A DNA stretch of 15,562 bases from Solirubrobacterales bacterium 70-9 (GTDB lineage: Bacteria; Actinomycetota; Thermoleophilia; Solirubrobacterales; 70-9), in NCBI GenBank assembly GCA_001898095.1, contig MKSH01000034.1, forward strand, positions 20,982 through 36,543. Direction: 5' to 3'. Position 1 is the stretch's first letter; each line of letters begins with the position of its first letter. The position numbers were made by a program, and so were the translations under genes. Below the pieces are notes generated by a model. The model was not told the DNA's origin and searched no databases. It saw only the letters and a program-made list of their open reading frames with translations. This document shows, piece by piece, positions 1 to 6,419 of this stretch.

Positions 1-142
1 CCTCCGGCGGCAGGTGCGCGTCCTCGAGCCAGAGGACGTCGAACTCGATCGTGTCGACCCCCGCCTCGACCGCCGCGCGGAAGCTCTCCAGGGTGTTCCC
101 GGGCGCGATCAGGTCGGCCCCCTTGTGGCCGACCAGCCGCAC
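1..142 (-). CDS. Glycerophosphodiester phosphodiesterase, N-terminal 47 residues (cut by window edge)
   Basis: Reading leftwards from a GTG at 142, the frame stays open to the left edge and begins VRLVGHKGADLIAPGNTLES, followed by FRAAVEAGVDTIEFDV. This matches the N-terminus of the GDPD TIM-barrel family (UgpQ/GlpQ type), which hydrolyses glycerophosphodiesters to sn-glycerol 3-phosphate and an alcohol. Visible hallmarks are the first catalytic His (GHKGA), the NTLESF helix start and the metal-binding Glu-x-Asp (IEFDV). The usual HRG and PENT are HKG and PGNT here. The gene starts 5 nt after the prs stop codon, so it probably shares the glmU-prs transcript. No clear ribosome binding site precedes the GTG; the frame is open further upstream but only inside prs. 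The C-terminal 80% or so is outside the window, so the second catalytic His is unseen. Confidence 0.8.
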   Translation of the reverse strand, partial: MRLVGHKGADLIAPGNTLESFRAAVEAGVDTIEFDVLWLEDAHLPPE

Positions 143-147
143 GGGAT

Positions 148-1149
148 CTAGAAGAGCTGGTTCTCGCCGGCGAAGATCTCGGAGACCGAGTCGTCGGTGA
201 AGATCCGGCGGATCGAGTCGGCGAAGGTGCCGGCGGTCGAGAGCACGGTGATGTTGTCGGGGGCGCCGGGGCGCAGCGGCAGGGTGTCGGTGACGACGAT
301 CCGCTCGATCGCCGAGGCGGCCAGGCGCTCGTAGGCGGGGCCGGAGAAGACCCCGTGGGTGGCACAGGAGATGACCCGCGCGGCGCCCTCGTCGAGGACG
401 GTCTCGGCAGCCGCGACGAGGGTCCCGGCGGTGGCGATCATGTCGTCGACCAGGACCGCGGTCTTGCCCTTCACGTCGCCGACCACGTAGCCGATCTCGG
501 CGACCGCCTGGGCGGGCCGCTCCTTCTCCATCACCGCCCACTGGGTGCCGATCCGGCGGGCGAAGTTGCGCGCCGTCTTCACCCGGCCGGCGTCCGGCGA
601 GACGATCACCAGCTCGTCGCTCATTTCCTGGTCGATGAACCACTGGGTGAGCATCGGCATCGCGGTCATGTGGTCGACCGGGACGTGGAAGAAGCCCTGG
701 ACCTGGCCCGCGTGGAGGTCCATCGTGAGGACGCGGTCGACGCCGACCGCCTCCAGGCATTTGGCGACGATCCGCGCCGTGATCGGCTCGCGCGGGGCCG
801 ACTTCTTGTCCTGGCGGGCGTAGCCATACCAGGGCATCACGGCGATGATCCGGTGGGCGGAGGCGCCCTGGGCGGCGTCGATCATCGTCAGCAGCTCGAC
901 CAGCGAGTCGTTCGGGGTCATCCCGGTCTGCTCGTTGCCGCAGGTCGACTGGACGAGGAAGACGTCGGCGCCGCGGATCGACTCCTCGTAGCGGCAGTAG
1001 ACCTCGCCGTCGGCGAAGGTCTTCAGGGTGACGTTGCCGAGCTCGATTTCGAGTTTGGCGGCGATTTTCGTCGCCAGCTCGCCGGAGCTGCGCCCGCCGA
1101 AGACCATCATCCGCTTCGAGTAGTCGTGCGAGATCGCCGTCGTCGCCAT
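148..1149 (-). CDS. prs: Ribose-phosphate pyrophosphokinase (PRPP synthase)
   Basis: Transfers pyrophosphate from ATP to ribose 5-phosphate, making PRPP for purine, pyrimidine, His, Trp and NAD synthesis in the cytosol. The product is 333 aa, slightly longer than the usual 310-320. Visible motifs: FADGEVYCRYEESIRG (45-60), the catalytic-loop region RQDKKSAPREPITA (112-125), DLHAGQVQGFF (144-154, with the conserved His146), VSPDAGRVKTARNFA (183-197) and the PRPP-binding loop VLVDDMIATAGTL (232-244). The frame is open to a TTG at 1173, but the ATG at 1149 is preferred: AGGAGG lies 5 nt upstream and homologues begin near this point. It follows glmU by 20 nt, the order also seen in Bacillus, and precedes a GDPD gene by 5 nt, so the three likely form one operon. 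The DDMIATAGT loop differs a little from the common DTIDTAGT but keeps the acidic pair and TAGT. Confidence 0.96.
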   Translation of the reverse strand: MATTAISHDYSKRMMVFGGRSSGELATKIAAKLEIELGNVTLKTFADGEVYCRYEESIRGADVFLVQSTCGNEQTGMTPNDSLVELLTMIDAAQGASAHRIIAVMPWYGYARQDKKSAPREPITARIVAKCLEAVGVDRVLTMDLHAGQVQGFFHVPVDHMTAMPMLTQWFIDQEMSDELVIVSPDAGRVKTARNFARRIGTQWAVMEKERPAQAVAEIGYVVGDVKGKTAVLVDDMIATAGTLVAAAETVLDEGAARVISCATHGVFSGPAYERLAASAIERIVVTDTLPLRPGAPDNITVLSTAGTFADSIRRIFTDDSVSEIFAGENQLF

Positions 1150-1154
1150 CGGCC

Positions 1155-1160
1155 CCTCCT
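1155..1160 (-). promoter_or_regulatory. Ribosome binding site that sets the prs start
   Basis: On the minus strand AGGAGG is followed by GGCCG and then ATG (1149). This is one of the strongest Shine-Dalgarno matches in the window and lies just after the glmU stop codon. It argues against the upstream in-frame TTG (1173) and ATG (1167), which would place the site inside the coding region. Confidence 0.8.
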
Positions 1161-1169
1161 CAAGCATGC

Positions 1170-2564
1170 TCAAGAATCCTGCTCCTCTCGCATCTTCGCC
1201 GCCTTTTCTGCCGCGTAGCCGTCGATATTGCGTTGCGCGTTCTCACTGACGGCAAGAGCCCCGTCCGGGACATCGTCCTTGATCACCGCGCCGGCGCCAG
1301 TGTAAGCGGAGTCGCCGACCTCAACCGGGGCGATCAGCATCGTGTCCACCCCGATCCGCACGTCGCGCCCGACGGTCGTCCGGTTCTTCGTGAAGCCGTC
1401 GTAATTTGCGGTGATCGTCCCTGCCCCGAGGTTCGACCCGGCGCCGATGTCGGCGTCGCCGACGTAGGAGAGGTGCGGGACCTTCGCCCCCGCGCCGATG
1501 TGCGAGTTCTTGATCTCCACCGAGGCGCCCGCCTTCGAGCCCGCCTCCATCACCGTTCCGGGGCGGAGGTAGGTGAAGGGGCCCACGGCGGCATCCTCGC
1601 CGACCAGGGCGGTGTCGACGTGGGAGCGCAGAACGCTCGCCCGCGCCCCGATCTCGGTGTCGATCGCCGTCGTGTGAGGGCCGACCACGGCGCCGGCGCC
1701 GACCGTGGTCGCGCCGAGCAGGCTGGTCCCGGGCTCGATCCGGGCGTCCCGGCCGATCTCGACCCCGGCGTCGATCCAGGTCGAGGCCGGATCGACGATG
1801 GTCGCGCCGGCCAGCATGTGGGCCTCGAGCAGGCGCCGGCGGGCCTCGGCCTCGACCGCGGCGAGGTCGACCCGGTTGTTCACCCCCATCGTCACCGCGA
1901 GGTCGTCGGCGAGGTGGGCGGCGACCGCGAGCCCTTCCGCGCGCAGGGCCGGGAAGACGTCGGGCAGGTAGTACTCGCCCTGGGCGTTGTCGTTGGAGAG
2001 CCCGGCGAGAGCGGCGGCGAGCGGCGCCGCGTCGAAGGCGTAGGTGCCGGCGTTGATCTCCTTGATCGCCATCTGGGAGGCGTCGGCGTCGCCCGCCGCT
2101 TTCGCCTCGACCACCTTCTCGACCGAGCCGTCCTCGAGCCGGACGACGCGGCCGTAGGCGGCGGGGTCGTCGAGCTCGATCGTCAGCATCGTCGCCGCCG
2201 CGCCCGAGGCCGCGTGGGCGGCGAGCAGCGCGGCGATCGTGTCGGCGGAGATCAGCGGCACGTCGCCGGAGAGGACGAGGACGACCTCGGCCGCCTCGAT
2301 CAACGGCAGGGCCGCGCGGATCGCCCCGCCGGTGCCGTCGGGCTGGGGCTGCTCGACCGTCTCGACCCCCTCGGGGAGCCCGGCCGAGATGTCGCGGCCC
2401 GGTGAGACGATCGCCGCCACCCGCCCGGCGCCGGCCTCACGCGCGGCGAGGATCGGCCATGCGACCATCGGCCGCCCACAGACGGGGTGGAGCATCTTCG
2501 GCGTCGAGGAGCGCATCCGCGTTCCCTCGCCGGCCGCCATGACCAGGACCAGAGGTGGTGCCAC
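1170..2564 (-). CDS. glmU: Bifunctional UDP-GlcNAc pyrophosphorylase / glucosamine-1-phosphate acetyltransferase
   Basis: Makes UDP-GlcNAc for peptidoglycan: the C-terminal domain acetylates glucosamine 1-phosphate with acetyl-CoA and the N-terminal domain adds UMP from UTP. The 464 aa are normal for the family. Uridyltransferase motifs: MAAGEGTRMRSSTPKMLHPV (9-28), the Gln/Gly-rich PDGTGGAI (75-82), LSGDVPLI with metal-binding Asp101, NAGTYAF (171-177) and GVNNRVDL with metal-binding Asn229. A left-handed beta-helix of hexapeptide repeats covers about 253-440. Acetyltransferase residues are visible in order: Arg334 (YLRPGT), Lys352 (EIKNS), His364 and Tyr367 (VPHLSYVGD) and Asn387 (TANYDG). 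The GTG start at 2564 puts the nucleotide-binding strand at residue 5, as in homologues; only a weak GGGA precedes it. The tail EKAAKMREEQDS is charged and probably disordered. Confidence 0.97.
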   Translation of the reverse strand: MAPPLVLVMAAGEGTRMRSSTPKMLHPVCGRPMVAWPILAAREAGAGRVAAIVSPGRDISAGLPEGVETVEQPQPDGTGGAIRAALPLIEAAEVVLVLSGDVPLISADTIAALLAAHAASGAAATMLTIELDDPAAYGRVVRLEDGSVEKVVEAKAAGDADASQMAIKEINAGTYAFDAAPLAAALAGLSNDNAQGEYYLPDVFPALRAEGLAVAAHLADDLAVTMGVNNRVDLAAVEAEARRRLLEAHMLAGATIVDPASTWIDAGVEIGRDARIEPGTSLLGATTVGAGAVVGPHTTAIDTEIGARASVLRSHVDTALVGEDAAVGPFTYLRPGTVMEAGSKAGASVEIKNSHIGAGAKVPHLSYVGDADIGAGSNLGAGTITANYDGFTKNRTTVGRDVRIGVDTMLIAPVEVGDSAYTGAGAVIKDDVPDGALAVSENAQRNIDGYAAEKAAKMREEQDS

Positions 2565-2600
2565 TTCCCGCAGAATATTCGCGCCGGATCGCCGGCGTCG

Positions 2601-2642
2601 GGATCAGCCGTCGCGCGAAAGAAATCAGGCGTCGCGCGAAAG
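2601..2642 (-). repeat. 21-bp imperfect tandem duplication across the hdeD stop codon
   Basis: Two adjacent 21-base units, 2642-2622 and 2621-2601 read on the minus strand, match at 18 of 21 positions. Each begins CTTTCGCGCGACG and includes a TGA. The first supplies the last codons and stop of the HdeD-like gene; the second lies downstream. Each unit holds the self-complementary octamer TCGCGCGA (2611-2618 and 2632-2639), so the octamers are exactly 21 bp apart, about two DNA turns. The sequence shows the duplication; any binding role is inference. Confidence 0.75.
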
Positions 2643-3197
2643 CTCTTTGCCGACCGAGGCGACCGAGATCAGCGTCCAGCCGGCGAAGATCAGGTCGATG
2701 CCGACCAGCAGGCCGATCGCCCAATCGGCGCTGGAGGGGAACTTCACCAGCACCAGGATGCCGATGATCAGGCCGCAGATGCCGCTCAGGCCGACCCAGC
2801 CCGCGTTCGGCGTGCCGCGGCCCATGAAGGCGACGACCACCCGGGTCAACCCCATCAGCAGGAAGTAGATCCCCAGCACCAGGGTCAGCGTCAGGGTGCC
2901 GTTGTGGGGTTCGATGATCAGCCAGAGGCCGACGACGAAGGTGAGGAGCGCCCACGCCAGGCGGGCGAGGAAGCTGCCGACGCCGTGGGCGGCGAAGGCC
3001 GCGGCGGCGAGCACGGCGCTGATGACCACCAGGACGATGCCGATGAAGATCGCGGTGCCGAGGGCGAAGATCTCGGGCAGGATGATCGCGACGATGCCGA
3101 CGCAGATCGCGACGATGCCGATCGTGCGCAGCGTGCGCCAGGTCTGAGCCAGGCCTGCGCGCACCTCGGGGTCGAGTGATGCTCCTCCGTACTCCAT
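2625..3197 (-). CDS. HdeD-like (DUF308) six-helix membrane protein
   Basis: A 190-aa integral membrane protein with six hydrophobic segments at about 24-41, 46-66, 80-97, 101-124, 135-152 and 158-178. They form three helix pairs, the layout of the HdeD/DUF308 family. E. coli HdeD contributes to acid resistance, but most family members, probably including this one, have no defined role. The N-terminus before the first helix is short and cytosolic-looking (MEYGGASLDPEVRAGLAQTW). There is no signal peptide. The ATG at 3197 lies only 14 nt after the tRNA-Gln 3' end and no Shine-Dalgarno sequence precedes it, so tRNA processing may create a nearly leaderless mRNA. GlmU starts 60 bp downstream on the same strand. 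The stop codon sits in a 21-bp tandem duplication. Confidence 0.85.
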   Translation of the reverse strand: MEYGGASLDPEVRAGLAQTWRTLRTIGIVAICVGIVAIILPEIFALGTAIFIGIVLVVISAVLAAAAFAAHGVGSFLARLAWALLTFVVGLWLIIEPHNGTLTLTLVLGIYFLLMGLTRVVVAFMGRGTPNAGWVGLSGICGLIIGILVLVKFPSSADWAIGLLVGIDLIFAGWTLISVASVGKELSRDA

Positions 3198-3211
3198 GGA
3201 CAGGGACTCTA

Positions 3212-3284
3212 TTCCGGGGGAAGGACTCGAACCCTCTCTTCCAGGACCAAAACCTGGCGTGCTGGCCGATTACACCACCCCGGA
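3212..3284 (-). tRNA. tRNA-Gln (anticodon TTG)
   Basis: The minus strand folds as a 73-nt cloverleaf. Acceptor arms are TCCGGGG and CCCCGGA with discriminator A. The D stem is GTGT/GCAC, the anticodon arm is CCAGG-TTTTGGT-CCTGG (anticodon TTG, reading CAA and by wobble CAG), and the T arm is GAGGG-TTCGAGT-CCTTC with one G-T pair. The weak U1-A72 pair is a known identity feature of bacterial tRNA-Gln. The 3' CCA is not encoded and must be added after transcription. It lies between pucR (80 bp upstream, with a large palindrome in the gap) and the HdeD-like gene (14 nt downstream). Confidence 0.96.
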
Positions 3285-3311
3285 TAGGGGGTCGCAGCGT
3301 AGCGCCAGCCG

Positions 3312-3358
3312 GTGCGTTCGCACTTATGGCCGCTATGCGGCCATAAGTGCGAACGCAC
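3312..3358. repeat. Perfect 22-bp palindrome with 3-nt loop (element A)
   Basis: Arms 3312-3333 and 3337-3358 are exact reverse complements around a TAT loop. Each outer end is itself a small hairpin, GTGC-GTTC-GCAC on the left and GTGC-GAAC-GCAC on the right, flanking an inner palindrome with TTATGGCCGC arms. It lies 6 bp past the pucR stop codon and 27 bp before the tRNA-Gln 5' end. Neither side has a T-tract, so it is not a classical intrinsic terminator. The left end CCGGTGCGTTCGCACTT recurs inside ispE, which points to a dispersed element; a terminator without a U-tail for pucR remains possible. Confidence 0.9.
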
Positions 3359-3364
3359 TCCTAC

Positions 3365-4603
3365 TCAGTCCTCGGCCGCACGGGCGACCTTGCCGCCGCC
3401 GGCGCCCGGCTCCAGCGCCGGGCCGCGCGGCGAGGCGATCCCCAGCACCCGCATCGCTTTCAGGCCGAGGCCGAGCTTCTCGCGGCCCTCGGTCGAGGAG
3501 ACGTCGTGCCCGCACAGCTCGCGCACCCGCTCGAGGCGGTAGCGGATCGTGTGGCGGTGGGTGAAGAGCTGTTTGGCGGTGGCGGCGACGTTGCCGTCGT
3601 TGTCGAGGTAGGCCTCGACCGTGGCGACCAGCTCGGTCTCGTACTGCTCGTCGTAGTCGGAGAGCGGCTTGATCGTCTCGGCGTAGAAGCGTTCGAGCTC
3701 GGCCGGGTCGTCGCTCATCGCGGGCAGCAGCAGGCGGTAGGCGCCGGTGTCCTCGAAGGCGAGCAGCGGCCGGCCCTCGGCCTCGCCGACGTTGACCGCG
3801 AGGCGCGCCTCGGAGCCCGCCCGGTAGAGGTCGACCGGGTCGGCGGCGCGGCGGCTGCGGCCGATCGTGACGTGGAAGCCGTTGAGGCTGTCGGCGAGCT
3901 CGCGGGCGAGCCCGGCGGCGGCGCGGGCGAGGCGCTCGTCGTCCTCGGCGGGGACGATCACGGCGACCTCGGCGTGCGGCTCGGCGTCCTCTGTGGTCGC
4001 CAGCGCGCCGGGCGCGAGCGAGCGCAGGGCGCGCAGGGCGAGGGTGAGGACGCGGCTGCGCCACTCCCCCGCCTGCGCGGCGCGCGGCGAGGCGCGGAGG
4101 ACGAGGACGCCGGCGCCGCGGTCGAGGTCGGCGCCCAGCTCGGCGCCGCGGGCGACGATATCGCCGCGGTCGGTGACCTTGCGCGAGAGGACGTCGGTGA
4201 CGAAGGCGCCCGCCACCTCCTCGGAGGCCCATTCGGGGGAGCGCGAGCGCTCCAGCTCCAGCGCCAGCAGCGTCGTCACCATGCGGGCGATCGAGGGGGC
4301 GGGCGGCGCCTTGGCGCGGTAGCGGAGCTCCCCGACCGCGGCATCGGCGACGCGCAGCTCGACGATCGTCACCCCCTCGCCGCCGGAGAGCAACCGTTCC
4401 TCCTGGTCGGGGGAGGCGCCGGCGACCGCGAGGACGGCGCTGGAGCGGTCGATCATCGCCACGCTGGCGTCCAGCAGGCGGGCGGCGGCGCGGGCCACGG
4501 CGGGCAGCCCGGCCCCCGATTCGACCGCCTCGGAGAGCGCGTCGAGCAGCGTCGGATCTTCAGGAGCCACGCCGGTTTCAGCCTCTTTGGCGGATGCGGT
4601 CAC
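3365..4603 (-). CDS. PucR/CdaR-family transcriptional regulator
   Basis: The 412-aa protein has the C-terminal PucR-type helix-turn-helix (HTH_30) at about 325-387, seen as VEAYLDNDGNVAATAKQLF then THRHTIRYRLERVRELCG. From family knowledge this acts as a DNA-binding unit responding to the upstream domains. Residues 15-125 look like a GAF-type sensor, and 205-290 resemble the degenerate GGDEF-like domain of CdaR proteins (VTIGRSRRAADPVDLYRAGSEA). PucR, CdaR and AdeR relatives regulate purine, sugar-diacid or amino-acid catabolism, but no catabolic gene lies nearby, so the target is unknown. The GTG at 4603 fits a leaderless transcript, since an AATAAT box ends 6 nt before it; an ATG 8 nt upstream is out of frame and stops after three codons. 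The tail after 388 is Gly/Ala-rich and probably disordered. Confidence 0.88.
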   Translation of the reverse strand: MTASAKEAETGVAPEDPTLLDALSEAVESGAGLPAVARAAARLLDASVAMIDRSSAVLAVAGASPDQEERLLSGGEGVTIVELRVADAAVGELRYRAKAPPAPSIARMVTTLLALELERSRSPEWASEEVAGAFVTDVLSRKVTDRGDIVARGAELGADLDRGAGVLVLRASPRAAQAGEWRSRVLTLALRALRSLAPGALATTEDAEPHAEVAVIVPAEDDERLARAAAGLARELADSLNGFHVTIGRSRRAADPVDLYRAGSEARLAVNVGEAEGRPLLAFEDTGAYRLLLPAMSDDPAELERFYAETIKPLSDYDEQYETELVATVEAYLDNDGNVAATAKQLFTHRHTIRYRLERVRELCGHDVSSTEGREKLGLGLKAMRVLGIASPRGPALEPGAGGGKVARAAED

Positions 4604-4609
4604 CTATCC

Positions 4610-4615
4610 ATTATT
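4610..4615 (-). promoter_or_regulatory. Candidate -10 box for leaderless pucR mRNA
   Basis: On the minus strand AATAAT (five of six to TATAAT) is followed by six bases and then the GTG start at 4603. A transcript would therefore begin at or within a base or two of the start codon. No convincing -35 box is visible and there is no Shine-Dalgarno sequence at useful spacing. Leaderless mRNAs of this shape are common in actinobacteria. Confidence 0.4.
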
Positions 4616-4665
4616 CCGATGGGAGCCCGAAATCGCCCTGGGGCGAGCGACGCGGGCGCCTCGCC

Positions 4666-4914
4666 TCAGGTGATGAATTCGTGGATTTCGGGCCAGTATT
4701 TGACGACGACCAAGCCGATCACGACGCCGCCGACGATCAACGCCGCGAGCACGAAGAGCGAGAGCAGGCCGGCCGCCGTCTTTTCCCAGAGCCGCCCGGC
4801 GCCGCTGAGCGCGGGGCTGAGGATCAGGGTGACGAAGGTGACCAGGCAGATCACCGCCGCGATCCCGAAGAGCACGTACTGATGCCCGATCTTGGCGAGG
4901 GCGAAGGGGATCAC
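4666..4914 (-). CDS. Small two-helix membrane protein of unknown function
   Basis: An 82-aa protein (MIPFALAKIGHQYVLFG...) with two strong hydrophobic helices at about 14-35 and 49-72, a short loop containing GAGRLWEK, and a polar end (KYWPEIHEFIT). I do not recognise a family. Its GTG start at 4914 overlaps the stop codon of the upstream DedA-PAP2 gene as GTGA, the arrangement expected for translational coupling, so the two proteins are probably made together. A role as a partner of the DedA-PAP2 protein is inference from that overlap only. The frame is open much further upstream, but that part is out-of-frame DedA-PAP2 sequence rich in Arg and Pro and is not credible protein. Sixty-two bp without a recognised gene separate it from pucR. 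Confidence 0.75.
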   Translation of the reverse strand: MIPFALAKIGHQYVLFGIAAVICLVTFVTLILSPALSGAGRLWEKTAAGLLSLFVLAALIVGGVVIGLVVVKYWPEIHEFIT

Positions 4915-6386
4915 TCTTGGGGATTGTGGCGCAATTGGCTGACGACGAGGCCGATCGCGGCGCAGATCGAGAACGCGGCGGCGCCGAGGGCCCAGCCCGC
5001 GCTGACGTCGGAGAGGTAGTGAACGTCGAGGTAGACGCGGCTGAGGCCGACCAGGGCGGTGAGCACGATCCCGGCGACGACGACCAGGGTCGCCCGGGTC
5101 AGGCCGCGGCGGAGGCGGACGACGATCGTCGTCGCCAGCCAGACGTAGATCACCGAGTGGGCGGCGTGGCCGCTCGGGAAGGAGGAGCCGTGGGTGCCGA
5201 CGAGCGGGTCGGGCGGGCGCGGCCGGCCGACCGCCGCCTTGATCTCGGTGAAGCCGATCTGGATCAGCACCATCCCGGCGAGCAGGACGCAGACCTCGGT
5301 CCATTTCCGTCGCCAGGCGAGCGCCGCCGCGCAGACCGCCGCCAGCGGCCAGACGAAGGCGCCCGAGCCGAGGAAGGTGATGACCTTGGAGAAGTCGGTC
5401 ATGAAGCCGCAGCGCAGGGCTTCGGCGATTTCGACCGCGGTTTCGTCGCCAGGGGTCGGGCCGGGGTTTTCGGCGATCACGACGATGTAGGTGACGAGGA
5501 CGAAGACGGCGACCGCGAGGATCGCCATCAGCGAGGTGAATTCGAGACCGAAGGAGCCGCCCGGGGTGAGGCGGTCGCCGAGGAAGCGCAGCTGGATCTC
5601 GTAGCGACGGCCGAGGGCGGTGATCCAGCGGGTCCAGGAGTGGTCGTCCAGCCAACGGACCGCCTCGCGGCGGTTCTCGGGGTCGCTCAGGTAGCGGGTC
5701 GCCCAGATCACCCCGACCACGACGACGATCAGCGTGCCGATCAGGAGGGCGCCTTTGCCGGCGTAGTCGATCGCGGTGTCGATCGAGCGCGAGAAGACGT
5801 ACCCGATCACGATCACGACGCTGGTCCAGATCCCGCAGCCGAGCACGCTGTAGGGGAAGAACTGGCGGAAGCGCATGCCGGAGCTGCCGGCGATGAAGGG
5901 GGCGAAGGCGCGGACGAAGCCGACGAAGCGGCCGAGGAAGATCGTTTTGCCGCCGTGGCGGGCGAAAAAGTCCTCGACCTGCTCGAGGCGCTCGTGGGAG
6001 AAGCCGAAGCGGGGGCCGTGCCTAAGCAGGAAGTCGCGGCCGAGCCGGCGACCGAGGAAGAAGCTGGTGACGTCGCCGGCGCAGGCCATCGTCCAGGCGA
6101 GAGCGATCAGCACGTAGACGTTGATCGTCCCCTGGCCGGCGACGGCGCCGCCGAGCAGCATCACGGTCTCGCCGGGGGCGATCAATCCGATGAAGGCGCC
6201 GGTCTCGGCGAAGGCGAAGAAGCCGACCAGGGCGTAGGTCCAGGGGCCGAGCGCGTTGGCGACGTCCTCGAGGATCTTCTCCAGGTCGAGGACCTGGGTG
6301 AAGAGGTAGTAGGCGACGCCGATCGCGGCGACGATGGCGAGGCGGCTGGCCCACTTGCGTTGTTTCTCGGTTCCCGGGAGCTTCAT
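4911..6386 (-). CDS. DedA-family membrane protein fused to a PAP2 lipid phosphatase
   Basis: The 491-aa protein joins two membrane domains. Residues 20-235 are DedA/SNARE-associated: ETGAFIGLIAPGE (61-73) and GRFVGFVRAFAPFIAGSSGM (152-171) are its signatures. DedA relatives transport or scramble lipids, including undecaprenyl phosphate. Residues 280-485 are a PAP2 acid phosphatase with all three motifs: KAAVGRPRP (383-391), PSGH (404-407) and SRVYLDVHYLSD (449-460), giving catalytic His407, His456 and Asp460. PAP2 enzymes dephosphorylate phosphatidic acid, phosphatidylglycerol phosphate or undecaprenyl pyrophosphate. The fusion suggests coupled lipid-phosphate cleavage and translocation, for example carrier recycling; this is inference. 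The ATG at 6386 is preferred to a GTG at 6446, whose extra 20 residues are Pro-rich and partly encoded by palindrome C. Its stop overlaps the start of the small membrane protein. Confidence 0.9.
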   Translation of the reverse strand: MKLPGTEKQRKWASRLAIVAAIGVAYYLFTQVLDLEKILEDVANALGPWTYALVGFFAFAETGAFIGLIAPGETVMLLGGAVAGQGTINVYVLIALAWTMACAGDVTSFFLGRRLGRDFLLRHGPRFGFSHERLEQVEDFFARHGGKTIFLGRFVGFVRAFAPFIAGSSGMRFRQFFPYSVLGCGIWTSVVIVIGYVFSRSIDTAIDYAGKGALLIGTLIVVVVGVIWATRYLSDPENRREAVRWLDDHSWTRWITALGRRYEIQLRFLGDRLTPGGSFGLEFTSLMAILAVAVFVLVTYIVVIAENPGPTPGDETAVEIAEALRCGFMTDFSKVITFLGSGAFVWPLAAVCAAALAWRRKWTEVCVLLAGMVLIQIGFTEIKAAVGRPRPPDPLVGTHGSSFPSGHAAHSVIYVWLATTIVVRLRRGLTRATLVVVAGIVLTALVGLSRVYLDVHYLSDVSAGWALGAAAFSICAAIGLVVSQLRHNPQE

Positions 6387-6419
6387 GCGGGGGCTCTTCG
6401 GGATGGGGCTGCAGGGGGC

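Noticed and set aside
1150..1173. TTG start at 1173 for prs
   Set aside because: It overlaps the glmU stop and would put the strong AGGAGG inside the coding region; the ATG at 1149 is spaced correctly from it.
3285..3330. Possible own promoter for tRNA-Gln (TACGCT as a -10 box)
   Set aside because: No -35 box at proper spacing, and one would fall inside palindrome A; the evidence is too thin.
4634..4646. Hairpin TCGCC-CTGG-GGCGA followed on the minus strand by TTT, a possible terminator for the 82-aa gene
   Set aside because: The stem is only 5 bp and the T-run is three bases; too weak to annotate in such GC-rich DNA.
4666..5655. Minus-strand 329-codon frame ending in the small membrane protein
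   Set aside because: The first three quarters are Arg/Pro-rich out-of-frame DedA-PAP2 sequence. The real gene starts at the GTG at 4914 that overlaps the upstream stop.
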